From Oscillospiraceae bacterium (GTDB lineage Bacteria > Bacillota > Clostridia > Oscillospirales > Acutalibacteraceae), in NCBI GenBank assembly GCA_015066595.1, contig SVNZ01000001.1, positions 310,001 to 374,000 on the forward strand: a stretch of 64,000 nucleotides of DNA, read 5' to 3'. The notes beneath the pieces are model-generated. The model was not told the origin of the DNA, did not search any database, and saw nothing but the letters and a program-made list of their open reading frames with translations. A program made the translations under genes and the position numbers. Below are positions 17,614-28,216 of this stretch, one piece after another (the first letter of the stretch is position 1; the number at the start of each line of letters is the position of its first letter).

Positions 17614-17627
17614 AGTAATTTCTCCTT

Positions 17628-18698
17628 TTAGTAATCAAGTTTCATATCGCCATCTTTAATGATGTTGAGTTTTCTCATGCCCTCGCTGATAACAAGTGTA
17701 ATAAGCGCAGGGGCAACAAAATGCATAATTAAAATCTCTATAATAGTAACAGTCGGCGAAACACCACTGTTCACCATGGTAGAATATGTAACAAGCTGTC
17801 CGACAAGACCAGAAGTACCCATACCTGCACCGGAAGCATCACAAGTCATTTTTAATACGCAGGTAGAAATCGGACCCAAAATCGCACTGGCTATAATCGG
17901 TGGTACCCAGATAATCGGCTTTCTCACGATATTTGGCATCTGTATCATAGATGTACCTATGCCCTGAGCAATAAAACCACCAAACTTGTTTTCTCTATAG
18001 CTTGCTACAGCAAAACCAATCATCTGTGCAGAACAACCAACAACAGCTGCACCTCCAGCGATACCTGACAAGCCGATAATAACAGCAATCGCAGCCGAAC
18101 TGATAGGCAAAGTAAGGAAAATACCCATCAATACTGAAATTAGTATGCCCATAACAAACGGATGCTGTTCAGTAGCGAACTGTATGAGCTCACCAAGAGC
18201 TGTTGTAACATACGAAATATATGGACCACAAATAAGTGCAATCACTGTACCAACACCGATGGTTACAATCGGTGTGAGTAATATATCAAGCTTTGTTTTA
18301 CCTGAAATAAGATTTCCGACCTCAATAGCAACAAAGGCTGCAATAAAAGCGCATAACGGATCGCCAACGCCGGATATAGAAAGTCCACCTGTTTCAGTAA
18401 AGAAAGTACCGTTTACTATGCTTGAAGAAAAAGCACCAATAAAACCAACCACACCGGCAGATACTGTAACAAGTGGGCTGTAGTTAAATTTAGTAGCAAC
18501 GCTGACACCGATACCAGCACCCATCAGCGATTTTGCAATAGTAGCAACATAGATAACATAGGTACCCACAATTCCGGGAATGTAGTTTCCGATCTGACCT
18601 AAAATCGTGCCTACAATCAAAGTCGCAAACAAACCAAGCGCCATTCCCGACAAACCATCAATAAAGATGTGATTTAAAACCTTTTTTACAGTTTTCAA
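17628..18698 (-). CDS. PTS_EIIC_2-type integral membrane transporter
   Basis: A 356-residue membrane protein with about nine or ten hydrophobic segments and many Gly/Ala/Ile residues. It looks like the PTS_EIIC_2 group, IIC-like proteins that occur without fused or adjacent IIA and IIB domains; none are found here. Whether it moves a sugar by phosphotransfer is therefore uncertain. Its neighbours are a lipoprotein downstream and a divergent pullulanase, which makes a carbohydrate link plausible but unproven. The start codon has a GAAGTG-like ribosome site and a promoter lies at 18735-18763. Confidence 0.75.
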   Translation of the reverse strand: MKTVKKVLNHIFIDGLSGMALGLFATLIVGTILGQIGNYIPGIVGTYVIYVATIAKSLMGAGIGVSVATKFNYSPLVTVSAGVVGFIGAFSSSIVNGTFFTETGGLSISGVGDPLCAFIAAFVAIEVGNLISGKTKLDILLTPIVTIGVGTVIALICGPYISYVTTALGELIQFATEQHPFVMGILISVLMGIFLTLPISSAAIAVIIGLSGIAGGAAVVGCSAQMIGFAVASYRENKFGGFIAQGIGTSMIQMPNIVRKPIIWVPPIIASAILGPISTCVLKMTCDASGAGMGTSGLVGQLVTYSTMVNSGVSPTVTIIEILIMHFVAPALITLVISEGMRKLNIIKDGDMKLDY

Positions 18699-18734
18699 CC
18701 TTCAACACTTCCTTATTCAAGTGATTTATATTTG

Positions 18735-18763
18735 ATGATACCACTTTTTTAAAAAATATACAA
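18735..18763 (-). promoter_or_regulatory. Sigma-A type promoter for the PTS-IIC-like gene
   Basis: Minus-strand TTGTAT (18758-18763), 17-nt spacer, TATCAT (18735-18740), 37 nt upstream of the gene. A 23-bp palindrome starts 3 nt upstream of the -35. Confidence 0.65.
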
Positions 18764-18766
18764 GAG

Positions 18767-18789
18767 TTTTATTCTAATTTAGAATAAAA
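18767..18789. repeat. 23-bp perfect palindrome, candidate operator
   Basis: TTTTATTCTAA T TTAGAATAAAA: two perfect 11-nt arms around a single central base, in the intergenic space between the divergent PTS-IIC-like gene and pulA. It touches the -35 region of the former and lies 43 nt upstream of the -35 of the latter, well placed for control of both. The 7-1-7 geometry at the core recalls Fur/PerR-family boxes, but the sequence fits no box I can name. Confidence 0.6.
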
Positions 18790-18832
18790 AATAAAAAAAT
18801 TTAGAAATTTATCACTTTAAAGCATTTTTTAG

Positions 18833-18860
18833 TTGAATTTTCAACGAAAACTGATAAAAT
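18833..18860 (+). promoter_or_regulatory. Candidate promoter for pulA with overlapping inverted repeat
   Basis: TTGAAT (18833-18838), 16-nt spacer, TAAAAT (18855-18860), 44 nt upstream of pulA. The -35 is embedded in GTTGAA TT TTCAAC (18832-18845), a perfect 6-bp inverted repeat that could be an operator. Confidence 0.55.
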
Positions 18861-18904
18861 ATATATAATTGCGACCATGCAAAATTCTCTCAAAGGGGCA
18901 ATCT

Positions 18905-20923
18905 ATGATAACTAAGTACTATTCAAACAAGGATGAAATCTACAACACCTATGACAAAGATGACCTTGGTTTTGTCTACTCTAAAGAAAGCACTACTTTC
19001 AAGGTATGGGCACCGGCTGCCAGTCAGGTTTTACTCAAGCTGTATTCAACCGGCTCTTATCAAGAAGATGGCGCAACAGTACTAGCCATAAAACAGATGC
19101 GCAAAGATGAGCTAACAGGAGTATGGGAAAAGACTGTACTGGGTGACCTTCACGGTGTGTACTATACATATGTTGTACAAAACGGTAATAAAAGCAGCGA
19201 AACTCAGGATGTTTACTCAAAAGCTACCGGTGTAAACTCAGCTCGCTCGATGGTAGTCGACCTTGAGCGTACTAATCCTCAAGGCTGGGAAAATGATAAA
19301 CACATCTTTGTTGATGAGCAAACAAACGCTATCGTGTGGGAAGTTCATGTAAGAGATTTCTCTTCTTCAAACACAAGTGGTGTTTCAAAGCAACATAGAG
19401 GTACTTATCTTGCTTTCACTGAAACAGACACAAAGGTTCCATATACCAACGCTAAAACATGTCTGAGCTACTTAAAAGATCTTGGCATTACTCATGTACA
19501 GCTCAACCCAGTGTTTGACTTCGGTTCTGTAAACGAAGAAACCTGTGTTGAATATAACTGGGGTTACGATCCTGTCAACTACTGTGTACCGGAAGGTTCG
19601 TATTCTACTGACCCATATCACGGAGAAGTCAGAATCAAAGAGTTCAAAGAAATGGTCAAGGCACTTCACGATAACGGTATCGGTGTTATTATGGACGTTG
19701 TGTACAACCATATGTATTCAGGTGATGACTCCTGCTTTGAGAAAACTGTACCTGATTACTATTTCAGAAAACAAGGCAACAGATACCTAAACAGCTCTGG
19801 CTGCGGCAACGTTACTGCTAGTGAAAAAATCATGTACAGAAAGTATATGATAGATTCGCTCAAATACTGGGTTGAAGAATACCACATTGATGGTTTCAGG
19901 TTTGACCTTATGGCATGTCACGATGTTGACACAATGAACCAAATAAGAGAAGAACTCGATAAAATAGACAGAAGAATCCTTATCTACGGTGAGCCTTGGA
20001 CAGCTGACAACGGCGATAACGGTATTTCCGGTGAAGACTGCTGTTCTAAATCGAATGCTCACAAGCTCTCTTCAAGAATCGGTATGTTCAACGATGATAT
20101 GCGTAACGGTATCAAGGGTGGATCTGATGACGATACAAAGGGTTATATTCAGGGCTCAAGCTTTGACACATACAAGGTGCTTGCAGGTATGCTCGGAGCA
20201 TCCAGCGATACTTTTGGCAGATGGGCTAAGCGTCCTTCTCAGTGTGTGACATATGCATCAGCCCACGACAATCTAACTCTGTGGGATAAGCTTCTCAAGT
20301 CGAACTGGCTTAATGACTTTGATACAACTGAGTCAAGGATAATCGACCAGAATAAGCTCAGCGCTACTTTTATTCTGATGTCTTTAGGTATTCCTTTTAT
20401 GTTAGCCGGTGAAGAGTTTGCTCGTACAAAGTATGGTGACCACAACAGCTATCGTTCACCTGACAGCGTAAACTCTATCGACTGGAGCAGAACTATCAAG
20501 TACAAGGAGCTTATTGACTACTACAAAGGTCTTATTGCGATCAGAAAGAAATTCTCACTTCTTACTGACTCATCTGAAAATGCTGTTCATAAAACATATA
20601 TGACATATAACGGAAAAGTTATCGCAGGCACAATGGCTAACATCCATGCTAGCGATGACGAGTACAAATATATGGCTATTGTGCTCAACAACACTAACGA
20701 AAAATGCCCATTTGAGTTAAAATCGAAATACGATTTGCCGAATAGATGGTATGTTATCGTTGATCACGACTCTGCATCAGGCGAAGCTATCAGAGAATTT
20801 GACAACAATATGGAAATCAGACCTAACTCTGCACTTGTTATCGTTGATGCTGACAGCTATGACAGACTTCACGGTGCTGTAGAAAAAAATACTATACCAA
20901 GTTCTTCAGATAACAAATATTAA
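18905..20923 (+). CDS. pulA: Type I pullulanase
   Basis: A 672-residue cytosolic-type enzyme (no signal peptide) that hydrolyses alpha-1,6 branches of pullulan, glycogen or limit dextrins. An N-terminal CBM48-like domain (STTFKVWAPAASQVLLKLY) precedes a GH13 barrel with the type I pullulanase signature YNWGYDP, then DVVYNH, GFRFDLMA (nucleophile D334), YGEPWT (acid/base E363) and SAHDNLTLWD (D455). The start is ATG 18905, 6 nt after AAGGGG; the longer frame has no ribosome site. Absence of a signal suggests it acts on imported dextrins or storage glycogen. Confidence 0.94.
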   Translation: MITKYYSNKDEIYNTYDKDDLGFVYSKESTTFKVWAPAASQVLLKLYSTGSYQEDGATVLAIKQMRKDELTGVWEKTVLGDLHGVYYTYVVQNGNKSSETQDVYSKATGVNSARSMVVDLERTNPQGWENDKHIFVDEQTNAIVWEVHVRDFSSSNTSGVSKQHRGTYLAFTETDTKVPYTNAKTCLSYLKDLGITHVQLNPVFDFGSVNEETCVEYNWGYDPVNYCVPEGSYSTDPYHGEVRIKEFKEMVKALHDNGIGVIMDVVYNHMYSGDDSCFEKTVPDYYFRKQGNRYLNSSGCGNVTASEKIMYRKYMIDSLKYWVEEYHIDGFRFDLMACHDVDTMNQIREELDKIDRRILIYGEPWTADNGDNGISGEDCCSKSNAHKLSSRIGMFNDDMRNGIKGGSDDDTKGYIQGSSFDTYKVLAGMLGASSDTFGRWAKRPSQCVTYASAHDNLTLWDKLLKSNWLNDFDTTESRIIDQNKLSATFILMSLGIPFMLAGEEFARTKYGDHNSYRSPDSVNSIDWSRTIKYKELIDYYKGLIAIRKKFSLLTDSSENAVHKTYMTYNGKVIAGTMANIHASDDEYKYMAIVLNNTNEKCPFELKSKYDLPNRWYVIVDHDSASGEAIREFDNNMEIRPNSALVIVDADSYDRLHGAVEKNTIPSSSDNKY

Positions 20924-20925
20924 AA

Positions 20926-20957
20926 AGAACCCCCATGTAATCACATGGGGGTATTTT
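20926..20957. terminator. Bidirectional terminator between pulA and spoIIIAH
   Basis: ACCCCCATGT (20929-20938) pairs perfectly with ACATGGGGGT (20943-20952) around a 4-nt loop, with T-rich tails on both strands. It should end pulA on the plus strand and the spoIIIA operon on the minus strand. Confidence 0.9.
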
Positions 20958-21505
20958 TATGCTTCAACAATGGTAATGCTGTTAAAATCAATTTCAAGCT
21001 GAGATAATACAGCATCTTTTATAATTAGCGGCGAATTATCTTTCAGCTCTTTTTTGGGTACGGTAATAGTACAGTTTGAATCTGATATGTAACACAAGCA
21101 GTTTGAAAAACCTTTGCCTTTGAGAATTCCTTCGATGTTGGTTTGCGTAACGATGTTGTCTTCAAGCTTTGAAAGCTGTTCAACAGCTTTTGTTTTTGCA
21201 TCATCTGAAGAATCAGAAAGTTTCAGCGTCTGTTGTGCAAGTTCAATCGCTTCATCATATGACTGCTGTCTTTCAAGCGTAGCTTTTGCAAAGAAGTCAT
21301 CTGTAGCCGATGTCTGCTTTGATACGTCAGCGACTTCATCGTCTGTAGCGACATCTGCATTAACATATGTTGCGGCACCAAGCTCTTTCGATACCTTGCT
21401 TATAAGGTCAGGAGTGTCATCACTAAACTGCCAGTTAATAAACACAGCAGCCGCTAAGGCTAATACAAGGGCAGCAAGCACTATATGTCTTTTTTGAAAT
21501 TTCAT
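20957..21505 (-). CDS. spoIIIAH: Stage III sporulation protein AH
   Basis: A 182-residue bitopic membrane protein: basic MKFQKRH tip, one transmembrane helix (about 7-23, ending NWQF), an acidic Ala/Asp/Ser linker and a C-terminal YscJ/FliF-like ring domain. In the family this outer ring domain pairs with forespore SpoIIQ to form a channel across the intermembrane space. GGAGG precedes ATG 21505, whose ATGA overlaps the spoIIIAG stop. Last gene of the operon. Confidence 0.92.
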   Translation of the reverse strand: MKFQKRHIVLAALVLALAAAVFINWQFSDDTPDLISKVSKELGAATYVNADVATDDEVADVSKQTSATDDFFAKATLERQQSYDEAIELAQQTLKLSDSSDDAKTKAVEQLSKLEDNIVTQTNIEGILKGKGFSNCLCYISDSNCTITVPKKELKDNSPLIIKDAVLSQLEIDFNSITIVEA

Positions 21506-21948
21506 TTTGTTTCCTCCATATATGTTGATAGTTTTGTTACACAAACTTTATTTGTTGAAATATTAAGCGACTTTGTAACAGCTGACATCACTCTTGCAAC
21601 AACAAGAGGGTCATCACCGCCATCACAAACAATAACAACGCCTCTGACAACAGGTGTGATACTCTTTGTTTTTGTGTCCGAGTTGTTCAAATACACATTT
21701 TCACCGTTGTTATCCATGGTAAGAAAGATTTTTGCGTCCCCTACTCCCTCAATTTGAGTAACTATTGCAAGCAAATTTTCTTCCAAAGCATCGCAATACT
21801 CATCTGTGTTATTTTTTGATGTAAAAAAAGACAAATCTATGTATGATGATAAAAATATCAGTACTATCGCACAAAATCCAACTATTATCAATATTTTTGT
21901 AAACTTCGGATTGTCGAGTAGTTTTTTCAGATCAAATTTTTTATTCAC
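21502..21948 (-). CDS. spoIIIAG: Stage III sporulation protein AG
   Basis: A 148-residue bitopic protein. One transmembrane helix (about 19-38) is followed by a periplasm-like domain of about 105 residues with the ring-forming fold (GVGDAKIFLTMDNNGENVYL, VVRGVVIVCDGGDDP). SpoIIIAG forms a large ring in the mother cell membrane, within the SpoIIIA-SpoIIQ complex. The end overlaps spoIIIAH by four bases; its own start overlaps the end of spoIIIAF by a few bases. Confidence 0.92.
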   Translation of the reverse strand: MNKKFDLKKLLDNPKFTKILIIVGFCAIVLIFLSSYIDLSFFTSKNNTDEYCDALEENLLAIVTQIEGVGDAKIFLTMDNNGENVYLNNSDTKTKSITPVVRGVVIVCDGGDDPLVVARVMSAVTKSLNISTNKVCVTKLSTYMEETK

Positions 21949-22417
21949 TTAGTATTATCACCGGTTCCTTTGACATATTACTGCCTATGACTTTTATTAT
22001 ATCTTCTGCTCTTTGTTCATATTCTTTGGTAATGTATATGTTGATAAAGCTGATATATATGCTATTGTTGTCCTCTTTTTTTAGTCCTACTTCAATATTT
22101 TTTGCATAGATACCTTCACTGATAAGCAGATCATTTGCAGCAGTTACCAGATTTTTTGCTGCTTGTGACAGCACCATATCGTTATAACTGTCTTCATAAT
22201 CTTTTGTATCTATAGAGTTTTCTGCAGGTATATCTATATCTGTTTTTAAAGCTGACACTAAGCCGAGCATAGGTAAAATCATACTACAAATTAAAAACAA
22301 TCCGAGTATCAAGTTGACTATATTTTTCATTATGCCTAATGGTGCAATCAAACTTAATACAGAACAAACAACACAACACACACAAATAACAACCGAGGTT
22401 GATCGCAAAACTTCTAT
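21941..22417 (-). CDS. spoIIIAF: Stage III sporulation protein AF
   Basis: About 158 residues with two N-terminal transmembrane helices and a C-terminal soluble domain ending VIGSNMSKEPVIILSE, as in SpoIIIAF. The start is unusual. No ATG, GTG or TTG is properly spaced from the GGAGG at 22427-22431; the codon 9 nt downstream is ATA (22417), which overlaps the spoIIIAE stop and begins an EVLRS block that lines up with the family N-terminus. TTG 22408 is the nearest standard start (18 nt away), and ATG 22486 would overlap spoIIIAE by about 73 nt without a ribosome site. I give the ATA position as the outer bound. Confidence 0.85.
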   Translation of the reverse strand: MEVLRSTSVVICVCCVVCSVLSLIAPLGIMKNIVNLILGLFLICSMILPMLGLVSALKTDIDIPAENSIDTKDYEDSYNDMVLSQAAKNLVTAANDLLISEGIYAKNIEVGLKKEDNNSIYISFINIYITKEYEQRAEDIIKVIGSNMSKEPVIILSE

Positions 22418-23541
22418 GTCGAACCACCTCCGAGGGTTATCAGAAGGGCTGTTGATATTATAAAAACAGACATAATACATACGCAAATTGCAAAAATAGC
22501 TGAAATCACAGATGAAACACTGGAGAGCACGCTGATTTCAGTAGTAACTCCAATCACTTCACCGACTGACTTGCATATATTCACGGACAACAGCCACAAA
22601 AGACACCTAACTATACACGGTAAAAATACAATACAAATAGCTAGTATAACAAACACACCTGCTCCGCTTCTAAGTAAATTGATGCTACCTTGGATTGTTT
22701 TGTAGGACTCTGAAAGTGCCGCACCTACTATAGGTATGAATGACGACATAGTAAAACGTACAGCTCGTGCAGTGACTGAGTCATAAGCGGTAGTTATCAT
22801 ACCTTTGATAGTCATCAAAGCAGAAAAAACTGTCATAATAAAAGCAATCAGCCACTTAATCACTTTTGAAAACATTGCACAAAAGCCTTTTAAATTCACT
22901 CTATCTGTTAGTGATGATGAAACACAAAATGCCAGATATACACTAAGCAGTGGTGAAATAAACTTTGTGGAAAGCTGTGACACGCCTTGACACGCAAGCA
23001 CCATAGACGAATAATACGATGCTCCAGTTACTGCCTGTCCTGAAAGTGTGAGTATTGCGACCATCACAGGTATATAAAGCAACATAAAATTTGATGCATC
23101 GGTTATTGTCGCAACTGTATCATCAATCAAATCAATAACCGGTAACACCAGAGTAGTAGTGATGCATAATGTTGAAATGACAGAAAGCACTTCTTTCATT
23201 GAAGACTGCTTCAGCGAGTCTTTGTAGCTATCCAACAAAGCGCAAAGCAAAAGTATAGCGACAACAACTGCTGATGCTGAGAGCGGTCCTTTTCCCTCTT
23301 TTGAAAATTTGTCCATAATCAGATTCATTACTTTTTCAAAAGATATGTTACTAAAACTCAGAAAATCAGCGGAGTCAGCTCCTATAGAATGCAAATCATC
23401 CTGTACCTCCTGCGACAGCGAATTCATAAGTTCATCTACGCTTTTTTCTAATTCAGAAATATCTTCAGCATATGTATCAAAAGAAGAAACGCAAAACAAC
23501 AGCAAAAACACCGCTACTAAAGATACCGCTTTTTTACTCAA
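22414..23541 (-). CDS. spoIIIAE: Stage III sporulation protein AE
   Basis: About 375 residues, a polytopic membrane protein with an apparent signal sequence (ending DTYA) and seven or eight further hydrophobic segments. SpoIIIAE is the main multispanning component of the mother-cell channel. I place the start at TTG 23541: GGAGG lies 8 nt upstream and the frame then begins directly with the signal sequence. The TTG overlaps the spoIIIAD stop (TTGAGTAA). The longer frame from 23589 overlaps spoIIIAD by 55 nt and has no ribosome site. Confidence 0.92.
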   Translation of the reverse strand: MSKKAVSLVAVFLLLFCVSSFDTYAEDISELEKSVDELMNSLSQEVQDDLHSIGADSADFLSFSNISFEKVMNLIMDKFSKEGKGPLSASAVVVAILLLCALLDSYKDSLKQSSMKEVLSVISTLCITTTLVLPVIDLIDDTVATITDASNFMLLYIPVMVAILTLSGQAVTGASYYSSMVLACQGVSQLSTKFISPLLSVYLAFCVSSSLTDRVNLKGFCAMFSKVIKWLIAFIMTVFSALMTIKGMITTAYDSVTARAVRFTMSSFIPIVGAALSESYKTIQGSINLLRSGAGVFVILAICIVFLPCIVRCLLWLLSVNICKSVGEVIGVTTEISVLSSVSSVISAIFAICVCIMSVFIISTALLITLGGGST

Positions 23542-23935
23542 TAGTGCCACCTCCGCTAAGAGAAGTGACAACTGATAGTACATTTTCAAACATAGGAAGC
23601 GCTGTTATTAACACGATTATTTTTCCTGCCAGTGCTATGTTTGAAGAAAGTGACAACAAGCCTGCTTCTTTTGTACAATCACAAGTGAATTCTGTTATAA
23701 AGCAGACCCCCATCACTTTTAGCAAAATCATAATATATTCGCTGTTTATATTAGCCTGTGCCAGTATTGTACTCACGGTTTCTATACTGCTTAGCACATA
23801 TTCAATCACAGAGAGCAAAATAATAACTGTTGCGCCAATAGAAATGAGGATTGACAGTTCACTATTGTGTCGTTTTAATGCAAGCGATAAAATCGCAGAA
23901 ACAATCGCAAGAGCACATATAGAAATAATGTTCAT
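23534..23935 (-). CDS. spoIIIAD: Stage III sporulation protein AD
   Basis: A 133-residue hydrophobic protein with four membrane segments, typical of SpoIIIAD; the FITEFTCDCTKEAG block and the glycine-rich end are family features. SpoIIIAC and SpoIIIAD form a small membrane subcomplex. Its final codons (SGGGTIE) also carry the GGAGGTGG ribosome site for spoIIIAE. It starts 3 nt after the spoIIIAC stop with only a weak ribosome site, so translational coupling is likely. Confidence 0.92.
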   Translation of the reverse strand: MNIISICALAIVSAILSLALKRHNSELSILISIGATVIILLSVIEYVLSSIETVSTILAQANINSEYIMILLKVMGVCFITEFTCDCTKEAGLLSLSSNIALAGKIIVLITALPMFENVLSVVTSLSGGGTIE

Positions 23936-23938
23936 AAT

Positions 23939-24133
23939 CTACAGTCCAAAAGTGTTTTTTATTGTCGAAAACAAATCGCTTATCTGGGTTATTATCATCA
24001 TCAAAGCTACTATCAACCCAGCTATAGTTGTGAGTAGAGCTTGTTCTTCACGTCCGCTACGAACCAACAGCTGGTTTAATATCGCAACGATAATGCCAAT
24101 AGCTGCGATTTTGAATATCATATCAACGTCCAT
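23939..24133 (-). CDS. spoIIIAC: Stage III sporulation protein AC
   Basis: A 64-residue small membrane protein with two hydrophobic helices joined by a short polar loop (LVRSGREEQA), the normal size and shape of SpoIIIAC. GAGGT lies 5 nt before ATG 24133, just past the spoIIIAB stop. Confidence 0.92.
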   Translation of the reverse strand: MDVDMIFKIAAIGIIVAILNQLLVRSGREEQALLTTIAGLIVALMMIITQISDLFSTIKNTFGL

Positions 24134-24141
24134 TTAGTACC

Positions 24142-24609
24142 TCATAAAAGTAAGATTGAAACTGTTATCCCTGCTGAAAGTCCCAGAGTTTTATACAGCT
24201 TAGACTTCTTTTGAATACAATCAGATGCATCATTTATTTTTTCATTTAAAAGTTCCAGATACATCTCGATATTTTTTTCTTCTCCTAACACGTCTGTCGT
24301 ACCAAGTTTAGACCCAAAATCTCGCAAAATTTTAATATCATCGGTCTTGAGTATCTTATTATACTCATTCAACATTTCGTTCCATTGGGAAGAAAACGAA
24401 GTTTCTTCATCAAAATTAAAGTCCATAAAATTATCTGAAAATATAGTTGCAAGAGTTGAATTTGTGTATCTGATTTTTGTTGCACTGTTTTTTATAAGCA
24501 ACAAAAACGACTCTAAGATACTTTTTCTTTTATACAACTTGTTTGAAACAGAGAAACCAACAAGCGTTGAACACATCACAACAAGTAATAACATTATTGT
24601 TTTAATCAA
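24142..24609 (-). CDS. spoIIIAB: Stage III sporulation protein AB
   Basis: About 155 residues: an N-terminal transmembrane helix, a soluble helical domain and a C-terminal hydrophobic helix (TLGLSAGITVSILLL). The family shares the GF type II secretion-like fold. The likely start is TTG 24609, which overlaps the spoIIIAA stop (TTGATTAA) and is 5 nt from GGTGA; the upstream ATG at 24630 overlaps spoIIIAA by 29 nt. This is one of three SpoIIIA genes here with a non-ATG start on the preceding stop. Confidence 0.9.
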   Translation of the reverse strand: MIKTIMLLLVVMCSTLVGFSVSNKLYKRKSILESFLLLIKNSATKIRYTNSTLATIFSDNFMDFNFDEETSFSSQWNEMLNEYNKILKTDDIKILRDFGSKLGTTDVLGEEKNIEMYLELLNEKINDASDCIQKKSKLYKTLGLSAGITVSILLL

Positions 24610-25546
24610 AATATTCACCGCCAATCTCATCTAGAGAATGGATGCTACTTATTTTTCCGACGTTTTCTCTGCTATGAAGAAAAACTATCTGCGAAAAAGC
24701 ATTGGTTTTGAGTATTTCTTTTGTAATACCGCGTGAAAGTAAATTTTCAAGAGAATCAGCGTGTATAGTCGCTACAAAGGAAACGCCGCTGTTTACACCA
24801 TTACACAGCGCATTCACGTCAGCTATGGTTGAAATCTCATCACACACAATGATATCAGGCGACATAGTACGAAGCGAGTGGTTTATCGCATCCGCTTTTA
24901 TGTAACTATCATATACGTCGCACATACCAATATCGTTTTGAAACACGCCTGATACTGTACAAGCAAGCTCGCCTCGCTCATCAATAACACTGACCTTTTT
25001 TTCATATGACAGCTTGCGTGCTATATCTCTGATAAGAGTTGTTTTTCCGCTACATGGTGCGCCGCAGATTAGCACTCCTTTTGAAAAATCGACTTTGTTA
25101 TACATTTCTTCACTACAGCCGAAAACTTCTCTTGCAACTCGTATATTTATACTGGTGATATCTTTTATGTTAGTTATCTTATTGTTCGAAACCACTGCAC
25201 TGCCACATATTCCAGCTCTGTGTCCACCTTTGAGTGTTATATAACCGTTGTTGATCTCATGTTGGCGTGAATAAACTGAGTAGTTACAGATATTCTGAAA
25301 AGTTTCAAATATATTTTGAGCTGATACTATGACCATTTTCTGGTCAAATATAGTATCTGTTACACAGTTGTTTTGTGTGAAATAATACCGCTTGTCTTTA
25401 CATTCAACACATAGTGGGCGGTTGACCCTGAGTATAATTTCCATAACACCATCCAAAATCTTTTTTGGAGCGTTTTTCAAAACAGTATGCAGATCGCGAG
25501 GTAAAACAAGCAAAGCACTTGATAACGTATTTCTTTTATTTTCCAT
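24602..25546 (-). CDS. spoIIIAA: Stage III sporulation protein AA (AAA+ ATPase)
   Basis: A 314-residue ATPase related to secretion and pilus motor ATPases. The Walker A loop GAPCSGKTT lies near residue 165, Walker B SPDIIVCDEIS further on, and the ISINIRVAREVFG block is a family feature. It powers the SpoIIIA channel from the mother-cell side. GGAGG precedes ATG 25546 by 9 nt. It is first in the operon, with a SigE-like promoter at 25570-25596. Confidence 0.94.
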   Translation of the reverse strand: MENKRNTLSSALLVLPRDLHTVLKNAPKKILDGVMEIILRVNRPLCVECKDKRYYFTQNNCVTDTIFDQKMVIVSAQNIFETFQNICNYSVYSRQHEINNGYITLKGGHRAGICGSAVVSNNKITNIKDITSINIRVAREVFGCSEEMYNKVDFSKGVLICGAPCSGKTTLIRDIARKLSYEKKVSVIDERGELACTVSGVFQNDIGMCDVYDSYIKADAINHSLRTMSPDIIVCDEISTIADVNALCNGVNSGVSFVATIHADSLENLLSRGITKEILKTNAFSQIVFLHSRENVGKISSIHSLDEIGGEYFD

Positions 25547-25569
25547 TTTTTACAACCTCCATTTGTTAA

Positions 25570-25596
25570 GATATATGAAGGCTCGTACAAAAATAT
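25570..25596 (-). promoter_or_regulatory. Candidate SigE-dependent promoter of spoIIIA operon
   Basis: Minus-strand ATA (25594-25596), exactly 16 nt, then CATATATC (25570-25577). This follows the ATA-N16-CATAnAnT pattern of SigE promoters, with five or six of eight -10 positions matched. spoIIIA is a SigE operon in known spore formers. It lies just past the ligA terminator and 24 nt upstream of spoIIIAA. Confidence 0.5.
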
Positions 25597-25624
25597 AACC
25601 CCCTGCACAATATGTACAGGGGGT
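25589..25624 (-). terminator. Intrinsic terminator after ligA
   Basis: ACCCCCTGTACA and the complementary TGTGCAGGGGGT-type arm form a G/C-rich hairpin at 25598-25624, followed on the minus strand by TATATTTTT. It closes the DUF436-HD-ligA unit and abuts the spoIIIA promoter. Confidence 0.85.
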
Positions 25625-25638
25625 ATTTTATACCTTAT

Positions 25639-28208
<2,570 letters not shown>

Positions 28209-28216
28209 AATTAACC

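Noticed and set aside
16840..20923. Mobile element bringing in pulA and the PTS-IIC-like genes
   Set aside because: No transposase, integrase, terminal inverted repeat or target duplication is visible, and base composition looks like that of the neighbours.
22414..22486. Frameshift or fusion between spoIIIAE and spoIIIAF
   Set aside because: Both proteins have normal ends and lengths; the oddity is only the start codon of spoIIIAF.
23472..24137. 221-codon plus-strand frame across spoIIIAC-AE
   Set aside because: It is antisense to three conserved sporulation genes and has no ribosome site.
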